Assembly (NCBI RefSeq): GCF_040954835.1
Contig: NC_090716.1
Location: forward strand, 11,841,275 to 11,905,274
Source of the DNA: Lepisosteus oculatus
Lineage: Eukaryota > Chordata > Actinopteri > Semionotiformes > Lepisosteidae
DNA: 64,000 bases
Reading direction: 5' to 3'
In this document: piece by piece, positions 50,001-63,175 of the stretch
How the letters are laid out: each line of letters opens with the position of its first letter
Position numbering within the stretch: the stretch's first letter is position 1
Made by a program: the position numbers and the translations under genes
Notes under the pieces: model-generated
What the model was told of the DNA's origin: nothing
Databases searched by the model: none
What the model saw: the letters and a program-made list of their open reading frames with translations, nothing else

Positions 50001-53000
50001 AAATCCTAGACCGTGAAATTCGGTCTTCATAAACAAGCATCGTGTTCGATCATAGCTGAGCCAAGGTGGGTTTCTGTACATCTGAACTGGATTTCTTTAA
50101 GCCTAGATGTGCTTCAGATTGTTGTCTAATCAGAAATGTAGTCTAGAGTCGTTTTCTAGCCCTTAAGAGGCAGGACTCTCTTGTCTGTCTCTTTTGATGT
50201 GGGATAAATTAGAGCAAATTAAAGCAAAATTCACTGGACATCTGGAAAAAAGTCAATGGCATTCTTCGCACCAAGTCAAAATTTTGCAAACTTTCACTAA
50301 TGTGGAATATTGTTCTATTAATTACTAATTCACAGCCTTTTACTTCTCTGCCAAAATCCTCAAAAATGTTTTATGCTGTAAGTGATATTTTTGATGATAG
50401 GGCACTGTGCCTATTTTGCCTTTTCGTCTTTCTGTTTTAATTTTGTTGTGACCCCCCTCCTTATCTTCGTTTTGATCTATGCTTGTGGTACTATATGGTA
50501 ACATTATCTAATGATTTAATAAGAACTTTACCATCTGCCTCTTCTTTAGTTACACGGCCTGGATGAGCAATTGGACTGGAAGTCAGGAAAAGAGAGATGT
50601 ACAGTGTAGGGGCACAATTCTACAATTTCATTAGACTTAACTCTCACTCTCTGACAAACACACACTATTATATGACCCACAACGTCTCATGTAGAATTAC
50701 ATGATGAAATTATCCTTAGTATGGCATCATATGCAGCAATAAAAACATTCATTGATTTTAATTCCCCGAATAAAGTCACTTGGCACAGGGTATCCTCACG
50801 AGGTAAATGTGCTTCTTTAATAAAGCTCCCGCTGTGTGTTGAGAATTAAATGATGCCACAAAATAAGCTGAATTCCCAAAGAAACTGACAAGAAACTCTG
50901 CTGAGCTACAATATGTAAGGGTCACAACGTTCTTCAGGAGAAAGGGTGCTGCTTTGCCACATAACCCTGCTCACTCATCCATTTTCGAACTGCTTCACGG
51001 GTCAGTCCAGGGTCGCAGGGCAGCCGGAGCCTATCCCAGCAAGCAACGGGCGCAAGGCAGGGTGCACCCTGGGTGGGACACCAGACACTAGACTGTCATG
51101 ATACCCCAATACAATCTTTCCTTATCTAAGAGACAAGGAAATGTAAATTTTCTGCTAATTACTTTTATAACCGTCACAAAAATTCAATTCCCTACACTAA
51201 CATCTTATTCTAATATGCAACTTGGTCAGCTATTAAATTACATAAAATGAAAACACAGAAATGTACTAAGACTAGTTATGGGCGTAGTTTAAGTACTCCA
51301 GTGCAGAAAAATGCACTAGATTTTTTAGGACAAAAAGATGTTTCCTGCACAGAACCAGTCAAATTCTTTTCAAACTGTATTTCAAATTGTATTTGTAAAT
51401 GGAGAAGATGATTATTTACCATTTGTTTCCCTTTTTTCTTTTTCTACATAGGCCTTCCATGCAGCAGATTTACAGATTTTTTAAATCAGTGAATTAAAAA
51501 TCAAACCAACAAAGAAATAATTTACTTAAGTGAAGAATGATTTGCAAGCACAAGATAGTTATTAGTCGAATGTGCCGTACCTGCCTTTCTGTGAAAGTCA
51601 CTCATTTCAGAACAGCAGGTCTTTAAGCCAACAGATGGCTGCTAGGGTTTAGTCTCTTTAGCAGACAAGCGCCTTACTAGCCTCTGGTAAAGAAGCTGGG
51701 GCTGTGCTGTTAGCTGCAACTCCCCTGGTGCTGCTGCTGATGGTGTTTATGGAAAAGTGCTTCCAGGCAGCCTAGCCATTTCAAAGCAAACAGAAACTCT
51801 CTCTTAACTGTCAGGACCGCCCATCGTCCTGTCTGTCATTTCATTCATTCATGTTTTTTTTTCCCCAAACTGGTTAAACTTCCCAGAATGCAAGAAATTA
51901 AAACAGCCAGTAGAACAGGTAAATTAGAACATTCTCAAAGGGAATGCCATGGTTATTTTAGAATGCTGTTAGTTCTGTTCATGGCTGTTCTGTTTAATCT
52001 TTGCTGATTGAAACACATTTAAAACAGTTTAAAACAGCCTTCTGTTAACTGAATCATCCAATGCAAGTATTCATCATATAGCCTATTTTGAATTGAAAAA
52101 AGCAGCAACAGGTTTGCTTGTAGCTTTGTGAAAGGGAGTCTGTTACCTGTGGAATTCCTCTGTCCTGTCCTCACCATCTGCTTTGCTCATCAAGCAGTGC
52201 CTCAGGATAGCTCCCAGACGTCTGTACAGCGCCGCTTCTTCCTGCAGATCGAGAGATCACGCCCAGGGTGTGAAAGTGAACAAAAGTGTCACGAGACAGC
52301 TTTAGAAATTTGTCTTAAGGATTATGTGCGGTCTTTTACGTGTTCGCTTAACTTTCTACATGATTTCCCCGATAATTCTTTCCTACTTCCTGATCAGATC
52401 TTTCTTTCTTCAAATCAAGGGCGTCTGTCTTCCAACCGATGAGATGGAGAAAGTGTTTCTGAGGAAGTGAAAGCGCTCGGGCGATCGTCTCGGTACTTGT
52501 GCGAAATGGGCAATACGCAACCCCCTCTGTCCGGCCTCACCTCATCCACATCGCGGCGGTTGGCGTCAAAGGTGATGTTGAAGAAGATCTTCAGGATCTC
52601 CATGGCGCGCTCCGTCTCCTGGCGCGGGAGGGGGACACCGGGATCGCTCCCATCGGCCCGCGCCACCTCAAAGGTGTCCAACCAGCGCAGGCCCAGGGTG
52701 CTCTCCAGCGCGTCGGCCAGCAAGCTGACGCCTCTCAGCTCGTGGGCCAGCTGCCCGCGCACGTCCACCCGCAGCGCCGTGAGCAGGAAGGTGAGCCGCA
52801 GGTCGAAGAAGCGCACCTCGTGGGTCCACTGCCGGTCGTGGCAGAGCTTGAGGCGCTCGGTCAGGCCCACGATAAGGCGCAGCTCCGCGCCCACTTCCTG
52901 CGCGGTGGGGCTGTTGAACACGATGTTGCACAAACATTTCAGGGCCTCCACAATCACGTCCAGGTCCGGGATCTCGGGGGTCACGCCCTCGCTGTGCTCT

Positions 53001-53729
53001 ATACCTGCGTGCCGGCTCAGCGTCTGGACGGCCTTCCGCGTGGTGAAGGGCCCCAGGCAGTTCTTGTCGCGCGACAGAATCCGAATGGTCTCCAGGCACG
53101 CCAGCTGGCAGGAGGGCTGCAGGTCCCGTTCCAGGAACCCCAACACCAGCTCCCCCAGCCTCTGGAGGACCCCCCCAAAAAATCCCAACAAAATCCACGT
53201 TAAACCAATAAGCGCGATGAGCTGCACAAAGAGGTCACAGGAACGGGATCTGGACCAGCTATGTAATCCTCAAAGCATTTTCGGAAAAGTAATAAGATTA
53301 GTTGTAAAGGGAGAAAAAACACTGAACACTAACAAAAGACATCATTATGATTCATCATTCTGCAGTAAAAAAAAACAAAAACATCTTATTCAGCAAGGTT
53401 TAGCCAACAGATGCTTGGCCAGAGTAAAATATACTGTCAAATAAGCACAATTCTAAAACACATTGGTCCACATTCTTGCAAAAGACATGGAATTCCTGGG
53501 AGAGGCACTGAGATGTCTATTATTGACACGGTAGTGTGGAGATACTAGCACTGTCCAGTGCAGATGGCAACAGCGAGGGGCTCCAGCGTGGCCCGGCGAG
53601 GAAAGGTCACGGCTTATAGCTCAGGGTGGAGGGGCAGGACCTGAGCCTTGTCTTTTGTCGACTGCGACTGGGATTCCGCGGGGGACACAAAGGACTTGAC
53701 TGTCACTGGGTTTGGCTGTGATGAAAATA

Positions 53730-53768
<39 letters not shown>

Positions 53769-56700
53769 GGTTTCATTCAAGAGGGGGCTATTCAGTCTTC
53801 CATGTCACTACCCTGTTAGTTTCTTAGTGATCCTAAGATTTTGTCCAGCCAGCTCAAACTGGATTTACCAATTCTAATTGTTTTTCAGGGCCTGAAATAA
53901 TGCTGATTAAAGGATCTATTGAATGTTAACTCACTAATATGTATATTTGTATCAGTCCCAAATGTATTGAGACAGTAATGCCTAAACTCTCATTTTCACT
54001 ACGAACTCTATTATTTATGGACTTTCTAAGTATTTTGTTTTAGAAAATCAGTTCAGTTCTTTCAGTTCTACCATCCTCGTCGAATTCAATTGATAGTGAT
54101 GAACCTCTTTATTTTGAAGGAACTAAACTATGGGGACAAATCTCTCTTGACGGTCAGAGACGTTTGCTGTTGGACAATCCCATCAACATAATGCAATTCA
54201 ACCGGTGTTTTGGAGAAAGTGAAAGACATGAAAAACCTGACCATATTACGGAACCACAGCACATCACCTGCATGGCAAACATTCTGCATAGCAATAACAA
54301 CAATTTGGAAACTACTGAAGAAGAAAGAAACCACAGGTATAATTATTCAGACAAGAGTGGGCTGACCAGCTGATGACCCAGAAATAAACAGAGCTGCTAA
54401 GGAACCCCCTAAAACAACCATCAGTGAAATCACAAACAAGCTCCAGGGTGCAGGGATGAAAATATGAAGATCGTCAGTCTGCAGAACACAGAGACAGCTA
54501 AATGATAAATATTACACCACAAGACGTAAACAACGTAAGCAGCAAAAGTATAAAAATCAAAGCAAAATCTGCCTGCAAGTTCAAAGATGAGCCAGGAGGG
54601 ACCACATTTTGTTCCTGTGCACCATCTGTTCATACTGGAAAACCAGCACCAACATCAGTGACTTACTGTTTCAAGCAAAGATGAGCACTACTCACTGCCT
54701 TCTGCTTCCTTTGTATTTTTGGGGTGCACAAGTAGGTGTTTCTCTCAGTTTTCTATTTATTTTCTGACTTGTAAAAAACACATTTTTACTTATTACAATT
54801 AAATCATAGCAATAAATACTCTTTATCTCTTTAAATAATTATTTTATGGCAGTTTAGGTCAAAGAAACACACTGGATTCTGACAGAACAATGGCTACAGC
54901 AATGAACAGTTCGCAGTGGAGGGAAGAAGTTACACCATCAGGAGCTTTCACATTTGAGTGCAGATGCATTGAGTTGCTAGCCTCAGGGAGAGCTGTGATT
55001 ATAATCAGTTCTTCTGCTCTTCATGATTAAAAAGGAATTAAAAATCACTGTGTGGCTGGAACAAAAAACACACCAGTGACAATCTTGGTGACAAGATTAT
55101 AGTATAGCTGGTGACCAGCTACAGTAATCTTAAACTTTTTACTAAAACCCTAAAACCCGAAATGTTAAAGTTTCAATGAATAGTACATATTTATATAAAC
55201 ATAAATGACAATTAATTAAAAATCTAAAGATGCTAACTTCAAAATGCCTCTCAGTTATAAAGTTTGGCATCCAGGGAAGACTTTAAAATGAAGGTTATAC
55301 AAACATTATTACAGATCCAGATCAAGCATTCATTAAATGTATAATTTCTTAAACACTCTATTTGTATAACATTAGAATCCTACCGCTGCCACTGAGTGCA
55401 GTATATCTTTAAGGGCCTAAGATAGACAGCCAAAACCTGTGCCCTTCTAGGTCAAACCACCTTAACAGATCCATTATACTGTACATAGTAAACCCTCTTA
55501 CATCTTCAGTGTAAAAGCTTATCAGCAACAGGGAAAGCAATCTGGATATCAGTGGCACAGTGCCAGAGGCCCAGAGAGCACCACTTAGCATACCAGTATT
55601 ATGACTACTGGGGCAGAGGCACTGACAAGTAAAACTAAACCTGCGTTGTCTGCTACTGTACATTTTCCATTGGAGTGAAGTACTGAAGGCTTGACTGCTT
55701 TCCAGTTTTGAACCAGACTTCCACAAGAAAAGCTATGGAAAAGTTGAAAGTTTCTCTTACATGCACCCTTTTCAGCGATGGGGAACCAAGAGTCAAAACA
55801 GTAGAACATTTGGGAGCTACCGACCTTGCAAATATGTTTCAGACAAAGATTTAATGCTAACAACTAATGCTTGTTGCCAAATGGCTCTTTTCATTAACAT
55901 GACCACAGATGGAGGCTCTGTGGTCTGATGGTAACTTTGTGAGCAAGACGTACTGTTGAGACTGCAGTAATGCAGAGGCAAGGAGACCCAGACTTCAAAC
56001 TCTGCTTCATACCCCTTCATACCCAGAAAGATGAGCTTCTCGGATCAAAAAAAACTAAATTATTATCATATTTTGACAACTTCTAATGTAATGATGATCA
56101 TGTTTGCTTTGTACTGTTTACGCCACTGGAAAAAGAAGTTTCTTTTTCTTCTTCTGTTCCTATTTCAAAACAAATTATTCAGTTAATGCTATTAAAATGC
56201 GGCTTTTTATCTAGGTCACATCAAAGTCCCTTACTAAATGTTGCAACTAATAGGTAACCATTTAAGAAACATTTGCAAGAACTTTCAAACAGTGCAGGGA
56301 CATCACATAGAGCATTAGGGGTTTTAACACAGCAGGCGTCCAAAAAACAAAATAATTTAAGCGGAATGATCCCCTATCTTCACAGAAGAATTGGCTGTAG
56401 AATGCATTGGGTACATTTATGACCAACAAATCCTGACTCATTAAGAGTATCAGCTAATTGGAAATGCTTAATGACTTTCACTCTGCTACCAATGATACAG
56501 TCAGGTGGGAAGAACATTCATTAGCTGCAGTGTGGCCTCATCGTAAGCTATCTGCCCGAGTGTCCTAATAAGTCAGGCAACGAACCACACCACTTTCCCA
56601 TCCTCCAGCCTGCTGTAACAGCTGACCCCTGCTGGCCACATAGGGAATAAGAATGAGGACAAAAACTACAAACCCACATTTGAAATATTTTGGCCTTGGT

Positions 56701-59700
56701 AGAAGGGTGTGGCAAAGCACAAGTTGCTAATGCAAGTTTTGGTTAAAGACCAGAAGTATTCAGCTAAATGAATTCCTTACAATGCTGCTAATATTGCAGA
56801 TTAACTTAGATCAATATACAGTAGTAATAACATGGAAAAATGGTGTATAATTGCAGGACTGGAACACCTCAAGTGTTGAGTGTGATGCTTTTTAAAATGC
56901 TCTATACACTACATTGCCTCTTTGTGCATCAGCTAAACAACCTTACAGTTTCACATCACACAATCTCAAGTTGCTCCAAGAGTTACATCACACAGTGGAC
57001 AAGAGAACAGATCCTGCAGATCAATTCGATTAGAAGAAAACAAACCCTCCAGCTGAAGAGACGCTTGTCTGGAGACCTCTGTTGACAAGGTGCAGTACAA
57101 ACCACAGGGTATCTACAGTATATCATGTACAGTATAAACACCAAGGATCCAGTCTGAGAGAAATATTTATTATACTAAAGACCAGATCAAATCAAAACTT
57201 CAAACCAGTCACAAACTACAAAAGAGTACTTCCTGGCAGATTTTTGTTTGTCAGTCTTATGCTTTTACTTAAAGTTACTTAGAGTTAGAAATCTGCAATT
57301 TAGTAAAAGTGTCCAGTTTACCCTATTTCATAGCCTGGTTTGTAAGACTGACACTGTTAAACAAAACCAGTTAAACCAACATTTATAAAACAAATGTTGA
57401 AATAAAACCAGTACGAATGTCGAAAGACATAAATAGCATCCAAAACAATTATTTAAATGGAATAATCCCCTGGAATCATGGGACGTCAGAGGAGCTGTTG
57501 TTAATGCGTTCCTTAGCATGTGTCAATGTAGTTCCACCAGTTGTACAAACCTGTGGTGCTTTGTAAAAAGGAAATGTTACAGGCAAATTTCTCGCATATT
57601 AAAAAAAACTTTCAGTGCCAGATGGGGAAAATATTTACAGACATTCAATTAGCTTGTTCGATCCGTGTTTGAGTACACATAACAGAGCAAACCTGCTTGA
57701 AAACTTTGAAAGCTAAGGTACAGAGACAGTAAACTGACTATTTCGAAATCTTGAAGTGGAGTGTGGAAACCCAGGCCTTATTTTATTATTACCCAATACA
57801 AACTAAACTTGCCACCTCACAATGATAGGTGACCATGTATGTTTTTCTTCCCGTTCGGAAGTTGGTGCTTTCGCTTGTTTCTTTACTCGTATGACCACAA
57901 CCATATCATTCACTATGCCTTTAAATGTGAAGAGTGGCCTGATGCAGCTTATTTGTCCATATCCATTATAAGTTCATATTGATCCATATTCGATAACTAC
58001 TTTATACAATTCTCCAACAATATTAAATAAAATAAGCCCTGGGTTCTATAAAAGTTTATCTAAAACTGCTATTTATTCTACAGTTATACCTCTTCCAGGT
58101 TCTCTTCCTAACAAACAAGCATGCAAGAAAAGGAAGAAAAATTGAAGGTTAGTAAATATGTCTTCTGATATACAGAACAACAATTTGATAGATATTTTCT
58201 AAATGAACTCCTTTAATCATCAGGGGCTTTGCTCTAAATTGAAGACAAAAGCTTTCTGGAAGTCTTGTGTTTTGATTTTTATTATTTAATTCATCTGGTA
58301 AACAATTAAAATGATTGGTTTTGTTGTTGTTCAGCAGCATTTCTCTATACAGTACCAATGTGGTTAGTTGACAAAAAGACAAAGAAGCAGAGGTCAGAGA
58401 CACTGCCTTCATACTTTTCAAGAGTCTGAAAAGTGATGACAGAGCATGCTAATCTATTACTTCTCTGAGCCTGTTAAATAATTGCACTGAATAACAAGAG
58501 ATAGTAACCATACCTGTCTTTCTTCGCACTCATCTGCTTCAAATGTGAAACACTGGCTTTTCTAAAACAGAGACACAAAAAATATATATAATCAATTCTT
58601 GGCAACTCATTTTATATCCAGGTAATGTCATCATTTATGAGAGACACCAAGAAGAAAAAAATAACCACTTTTGTTGGCACATACATAAAGGTGCCATGAA
58701 TAAAGATAGATATTGATTAACAACTTTGTGTACAAACACCACTAATGGGAGAAATATGTCCTGCTGGGAAAAAAAACAGCTTGTTTGTTTTTTGCCTTCA
58801 TGCATTATTAGGAGCAATCACTCATAACTGACAAAAAGGTTTTTTTGTTAATTATGCAGAATGTTTTACAAATTAATGCTTTGTCTCAGGAAAGAAAAAT
58901 AATCATTATTTTTGCAACTCTTACTTTGTTATAATGATTAGTTAGGGATCATGACTACATTTGGGATCATGTTTAAATGGGGGTATCACTTTCTACATAT
59001 GGCCTGTTACAATCCACAACTTTCTATCTTTGCATTGTTCTTCTTCAAATTGTCTAAAACCAAAAACTTTTTTTTCAGTTTTGTATCGTGGAGACTCGCT
59101 TAAAAATGTTATTCTTTCTTTTGGTCTGGGGGTATCTCAGTTTTACCTCCTGGAAGGCCTTATTCTAACCTTTCAAGGAAGATAACCTACATGACACCCA
59201 TCGTGTAGAACAGGAAAGTTGAGTGGAAGCCGGAAGTATTCTGGGGATGAGTTTTTGTCTTCCGTTCATGTAAACTTAACAACTTTTCACATAATGTCAA
59301 CAAAAGTAAATGCTTGCTCTTTTACTGTATGTAGTCCCACACTATGTACAGCTAATTAGGGTATATCAACATGCAACAGGAAATGACATTTCTAACCCAA
59401 TTAGGATATGGCTTTAGGATACTGCTGGTGTTAGTCTGAAAGAACAGCTTGTTCTGTCTGTTGCTGTTTGAGATGTGCTAGGGGCAAAAAGCTACAGTAC
59501 AGCAGCATCACATTCTGCTGAGCGTTCCTTCCAGAAGAAGAGCAACAGAGATACTGTTCAGGGGTATGTAGTCAACGTGACTTCTGTGAGGCACCAGGTG
59601 ACTTACTGGTCTATAACAGGACAGTTCAGATGAGCTGAGCTGCACATGGCTCAATGATCTAATCCAATTTTCACAACACGCACCGCAGAACAGACCAGAG

Positions 59701-61473
59701 ACTTCCTGGGCAGGATGAAAGGAGTTCCTTGACATTCACGTCAAAGAAAGGCAGCGTATTGAGGAATTACCTCAATGTTCTGTTGCAGAAGTATCTTTAA
59801 GTGTGATTTAAATGAAAAGTACATGAAAAGAAAGAACCATTAGTGATATCAGGGGTTTAAAGGAATATCACATATGCTAATATAGATATAAGCATGCACT
59901 ATTTTTGCATGTACAAAAATACAGATTACAAGGTGGGGAAAAAAACAAAATCAGATTTTATCATATTGATAGTTGACCTGTTTTCACGCTGTGTTTGATC
60001 ATTTTCAAAGTTGAATGGTCGAACCTTTTTCAGTAGATACATTCATAAACAAATGCCGACATTGGGCATTTTAAATGCTTTGACAAGAGATGGAAAAAGA
60101 CAAGGACAAAGCCCAACCCCAATCTTAACTATGGATTTCAAGCTCCTTGCTGATTAAAAGTATCTGATGGTATTGATGTACTCTAAGGCTGTTAATATTC
60201 TTTAAAACGTTTATCAGATTTAGGCACTAAAAGTATAAGAGGCTCTTACACCCTCATTATAACAGTGATAACTAGTTGCATTAAATGATCTGTAAGTCAT
60301 ACCATGTAAAATGTAGAGAAACAAAAAATACACACAAAGTATCTTCATTTCCACACCAGATTTCACAACTTCAGAGACCGTTATATACAGTACTTGCATC
60401 AAAGCAATTGTATGGAGTACCTACTCTGATAAGTAAAAACAGTTCACAAAAAACATTAAGTAAAAATAATAGTAAAAAGTTGCCTGCTGATGTATTATTC
60501 AGCTTGCTAGAAGGAACTTGGAGTGAAGCTTGGGTTCCAGAGCTACATATTAAAATAATAATGACTTCAATTAAGATATTTACTACTACACTTGAAATAA
60601 CAGCTGCACAGAATAAATCAATAGTTTGCTACACTATCAGAATGGCAACTATGGTGAAGGTGCTTTACACACCTACTATTAACACAGAGCTGTATCTTGC
60701 ACTCTCAGCCCAAGACCATTGCCCCAGTCTTCCTGTATCTCAAAACCAACAAAGATCTAGATAATTTTAAGTATTACATATACGTTTTGTTCTTCAAGGC
60801 TGTGATGGTGATTATTGATATAAAAAATAATGTTACATTTCTGCCTGCATTGCACTATCCAAAAGCATTGGTATCAATGACAAAATAGCCTGGGCAAACT
60901 GTATTCCAGCGAGTGGATGTACCATTATGTAAAATTATCATCGTTAAATAATGCTGAGAAATAAATGTAAAAGTTACTACCAAGAATATACGCCTGCGTT
61001 TTAGGGCGACACTGTTGTTATGGCTAATTATTTTCATTTAAAATTTAAAAATGCAAACTGTACCATTGTGAATGGCAGTTTGATTCAATAAAATTAAATG
61101 CATTCAAGCTGACAACCAGGGCTCCCTAATCCAGATCACATCGAAGCTATTAAATATGTTACACTTAGGATGTTCACATCATGTCAGGATGGTAATGACA
61201 GAAAACATGCATTTCTGTAAAAATAGAAGGTAGTCGGCTAAACACACTAACAAATCACAGATACTGTATACCCTGCATTTCGAAGCCCACACATGGAAAC
61301 ACGGTTAACGGATACGAATCGTATATATAAATATACAAGATGTTAACCAAATACGTATAAAAATGAAAAATACTAAATTATACCTCCTTATTGTAAGCCT
61401 GCAGTGCCTTCAATGCGGCATCTTGGTCTCCTGTTTGCATCGTTTCTATGATGGCATTGAATTCCATTTTCAT
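44039..61473 (-). CDS. RIC8A: RIC8A, chaperone and guanine nucleotide exchange factor for G-alpha (10 exons, 540 aa)
   Basis: RIC8A folds nascent G-alpha i/q/13 subunits and catalyses their nucleotide exchange in the cytoplasm. Exons on the minus strand: 61473-61384, 58561-58514, 53161-52541, 52241-52147, 49964-49814, 48686-48600, 48393-48249, 47588-47444, 46639-46520, 44159-44039; 1,623 nt with agreeing phases. Human RIC8A is 531 aa. Landmarks of the armadillo-like fold: [88 protein letters not shown] and [28 protein letters not shown] and [19 protein letters not shown] follow. The acidic [16 protein letters not shown] (CK2 sites in mammals), [11 protein letters not shown] and the C-terminal SSDSDSDDN favour RIC8A over RIC8B. 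The region after TLG is about ten residues longer than in human. Met1 (61473) and Met3 (61467) are both possible starts. Confidence 0.96.
44231..44542 (+). repeat. GGAT-tailed SINE, full length
   Basis: The head reads 'gatggcacagaggttagcgc' and 'ccctgggttctgttcctggg' (tRNA-like A and B boxes). 'tttcctcccgcagtccaaag' lies in the middle, and the tail 'agttagaaaatggatggatg' ends it. It is the best complete copy here, in the last RIC8A intron. Confidence 0.85.
47160..47300 (+). repeat. tRNA-like SINE, second family
   Basis: The head 'aggttgtgggggtcgagtcc' resembles a B box. It is followed by 'gagcgaggtgctgtacccca' and 'gttgctccaagt', the plus orientation of the family seen at 40700 and 25595. 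Confidence 0.6.
49723..49785 (-). repeat. GGAT-tailed SINE, 3' scrap
   Basis: Begins 'catccatccattttctaatc' and continues into 'gcaattcagggttctgggtc'. It is immediately downstream of RIC8A exon 49964-49814 on the minus strand. Confidence 0.65.
50973..51095 (-). repeat. GGAT-tailed SINE, 3' part
   Basis: Reads 'actcatccattttcgaactg', 'gagcctatcccagcaagcaa' and 'cagggtgcaccctgggtggg'. It is a well-preserved 3' half in a RIC8A intron. Confidence 0.75.
53614..53715 (-). other. Possible terminal exon of unknown gene inside RIC8A intron 2
   Basis: On the minus strand 'ttttcatcacag' is followed by 34 in-frame codons including TAA. The peptide begins [20 protein letters not shown] and ends LPLHPEL. 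Phase is 0, the same as the end of RIC8A exon 58561-58514, so it could be an alternative last exon giving a short RIC8A. It could equally be chance. I do not recognise the peptide. The local GC content is higher than in the surrounding intron. Confidence 0.2.
53726..53766 (+). repeat. (AAT)n microsatellite
   Basis: About 13 AAT/TAA units, just upstream (minus sense) of the possible exon at 53614-53715. Confidence 0.9.
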
Positions 61474-63024
61474 TGCTGTATTACAGACGCAGTTATTGTT
61501 GTTCAAGTCAAACTGACAACCACATACACGCCTTGCTTTGGGTAATATTCTGATGTGTCTCACTGCGTTACCTTACTCTACCAGCTCTTATCCCTGAAAC
61601 TCGAAAGTCCTGGAACAAGATTAACGCAGGATTGTAAGCGTGCGTAAGGATTTCTGGGAAATGTAGTTTTACGTTTTTGTTTCTACACGATCAGGTGCAA
61701 GTCTCTAGGTGTAATACTGCTACAATATGCTGGGGATGTATTGATACAACGCGAGGTGTTAAGATAGACATATTCACATTGTTTTAAAAAAAGGGTACAT
61801 TTAGGGTTTGCAAAACCGCACTCTTTTTTGCTCTTTTTCTTGTGTATCTCTTCTCTTTCTCCCTGGTGTTATTCTTACAATTAACTGGTGAACATACCGT
61901 CCACAAATCGTCTTATATAAAAGAAAAGTGCTTGGAAAAGTGAGCCTGCGATTCACAAGCCTTATTAACAAACATTTGATGAGCTTTTACATTTGAATTC
62001 AACAACACGACTCATTTAATTATCCCCCTTGGAATAAGGAATAACACTTCTATTGCAACAAAACAAAGAGTGAAACTAATCACGATACTAAGCTAAAACT
62101 ATACTAAAGACAAAGTTGCCAGTCACTTAACCTTCTTACGACTTGTACAAAAATATTTCAATATCAATTCTCAGGTGGGAAAAATTCCTAAAGATTTTCT
62201 ATGTGTATGATAGTTAAGTGTTGAATCAAAGGACTTGTAGAGACTTTTTAAAATACTTTTTTTATTTAAAAAAAACTGATTTTCCAATCAGTACGTGGTA
62301 CTAAACATATGATACTTAACAGGTCATATTTTACTCCTCTCCTTAACAAAATTAACAATTGGACTAACCCAGAGGTCTGTATATTTTCTCAGTTGTTATG
62401 TGTCCTTCTTTCCTTCTTTTTGGTCAATACAGTGTAGAAAATGGAAAGTATATGCGGAAAGTGTGATCCTTTACTGGTAGCATTAAACTTGTGGGTTTAT
62501 ACAATGTGTAGGATTCTGCTTATTTAAATTTAATTTATGTTCTCTGGTTCATGTTTCAATGTTGAATCTGATGAAGTCAATTGGATTGCCTTTAAGGATT
62601 TTGCATTCCCCTTGTAGTATTCCCTGCTCAAGACTAAAAATATTTTGCCTATCAGTATATGACACTCACAGATGTATGGGAATTTATCTGGACACCATTC
62701 TCTGGAATGATTCAAGAGCAGTAATGATGTTCTTATAACGTGCTGATAAAAAAAAAAATGTTCACAATATTCTACAAAAACAAAAACTAAAGTGTTTTAC
62801 TGTTTTGCCCAAACATCACTTTATTTACATTCTAGACATTTAATCATAATTTCTAACTCACTCTCTGCCTTCCCCACATATAAATGATGTACACACCTAC
62901 AGTAAGTATGTATCATAAATGATCTGTATTTAATTCACAGGTCCAAAACTGAGCACAGCGCTCCAGCAGTCCAAGACAACGATGCTAACCAGGGTGTCAC
63001 CATGCAGTTAGTTAAGCCTGTCTT

Positions 63025-63175
63025 GCTTGACTTGTTAGAACAGTTTGAACAAATAACAGCAGCTATGGATGTGACATATGACATGATATATTTAGATTTT
63101 CAGAAAGGTTTTTAATAATGGTCCTCATAAAAGATTGAGTCTCAGATTCTAGCCTTGAAATGAAAATTGGTCATA
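63025..63175 (+). mobile_element. LINE reverse-transcriptase scrap (CR1/Rex1-like)
   Basis: One frame reads LDLLEQFEQITAAMDVTYD then MIYLDFQKGF. A one-base shift later the next frame reads PHKRLSLRF. This matches the LDFQKAFDxVPHxRL core of CR1/L2/Rex1-type reverse transcriptases. Only about 50 codons survive, with stop codons after QKGF. Confidence 0.75.

Noticed and set aside
52467-53444. 325-codon open frame on the plus strand
   Set aside because: It is antisense to the RIC8A exon 53161-52541 and is rich in Arg/Ser from reversed GC-rich codons; the sense strand gives an unmistakable RIC8A protein.
60285-60764. 159-codon open frame on the plus strand in RIC8A intron 1
   Set aside because: Low-complexity composition, no splice context, no recognisable domain; likely chance in AT-rich DNA.
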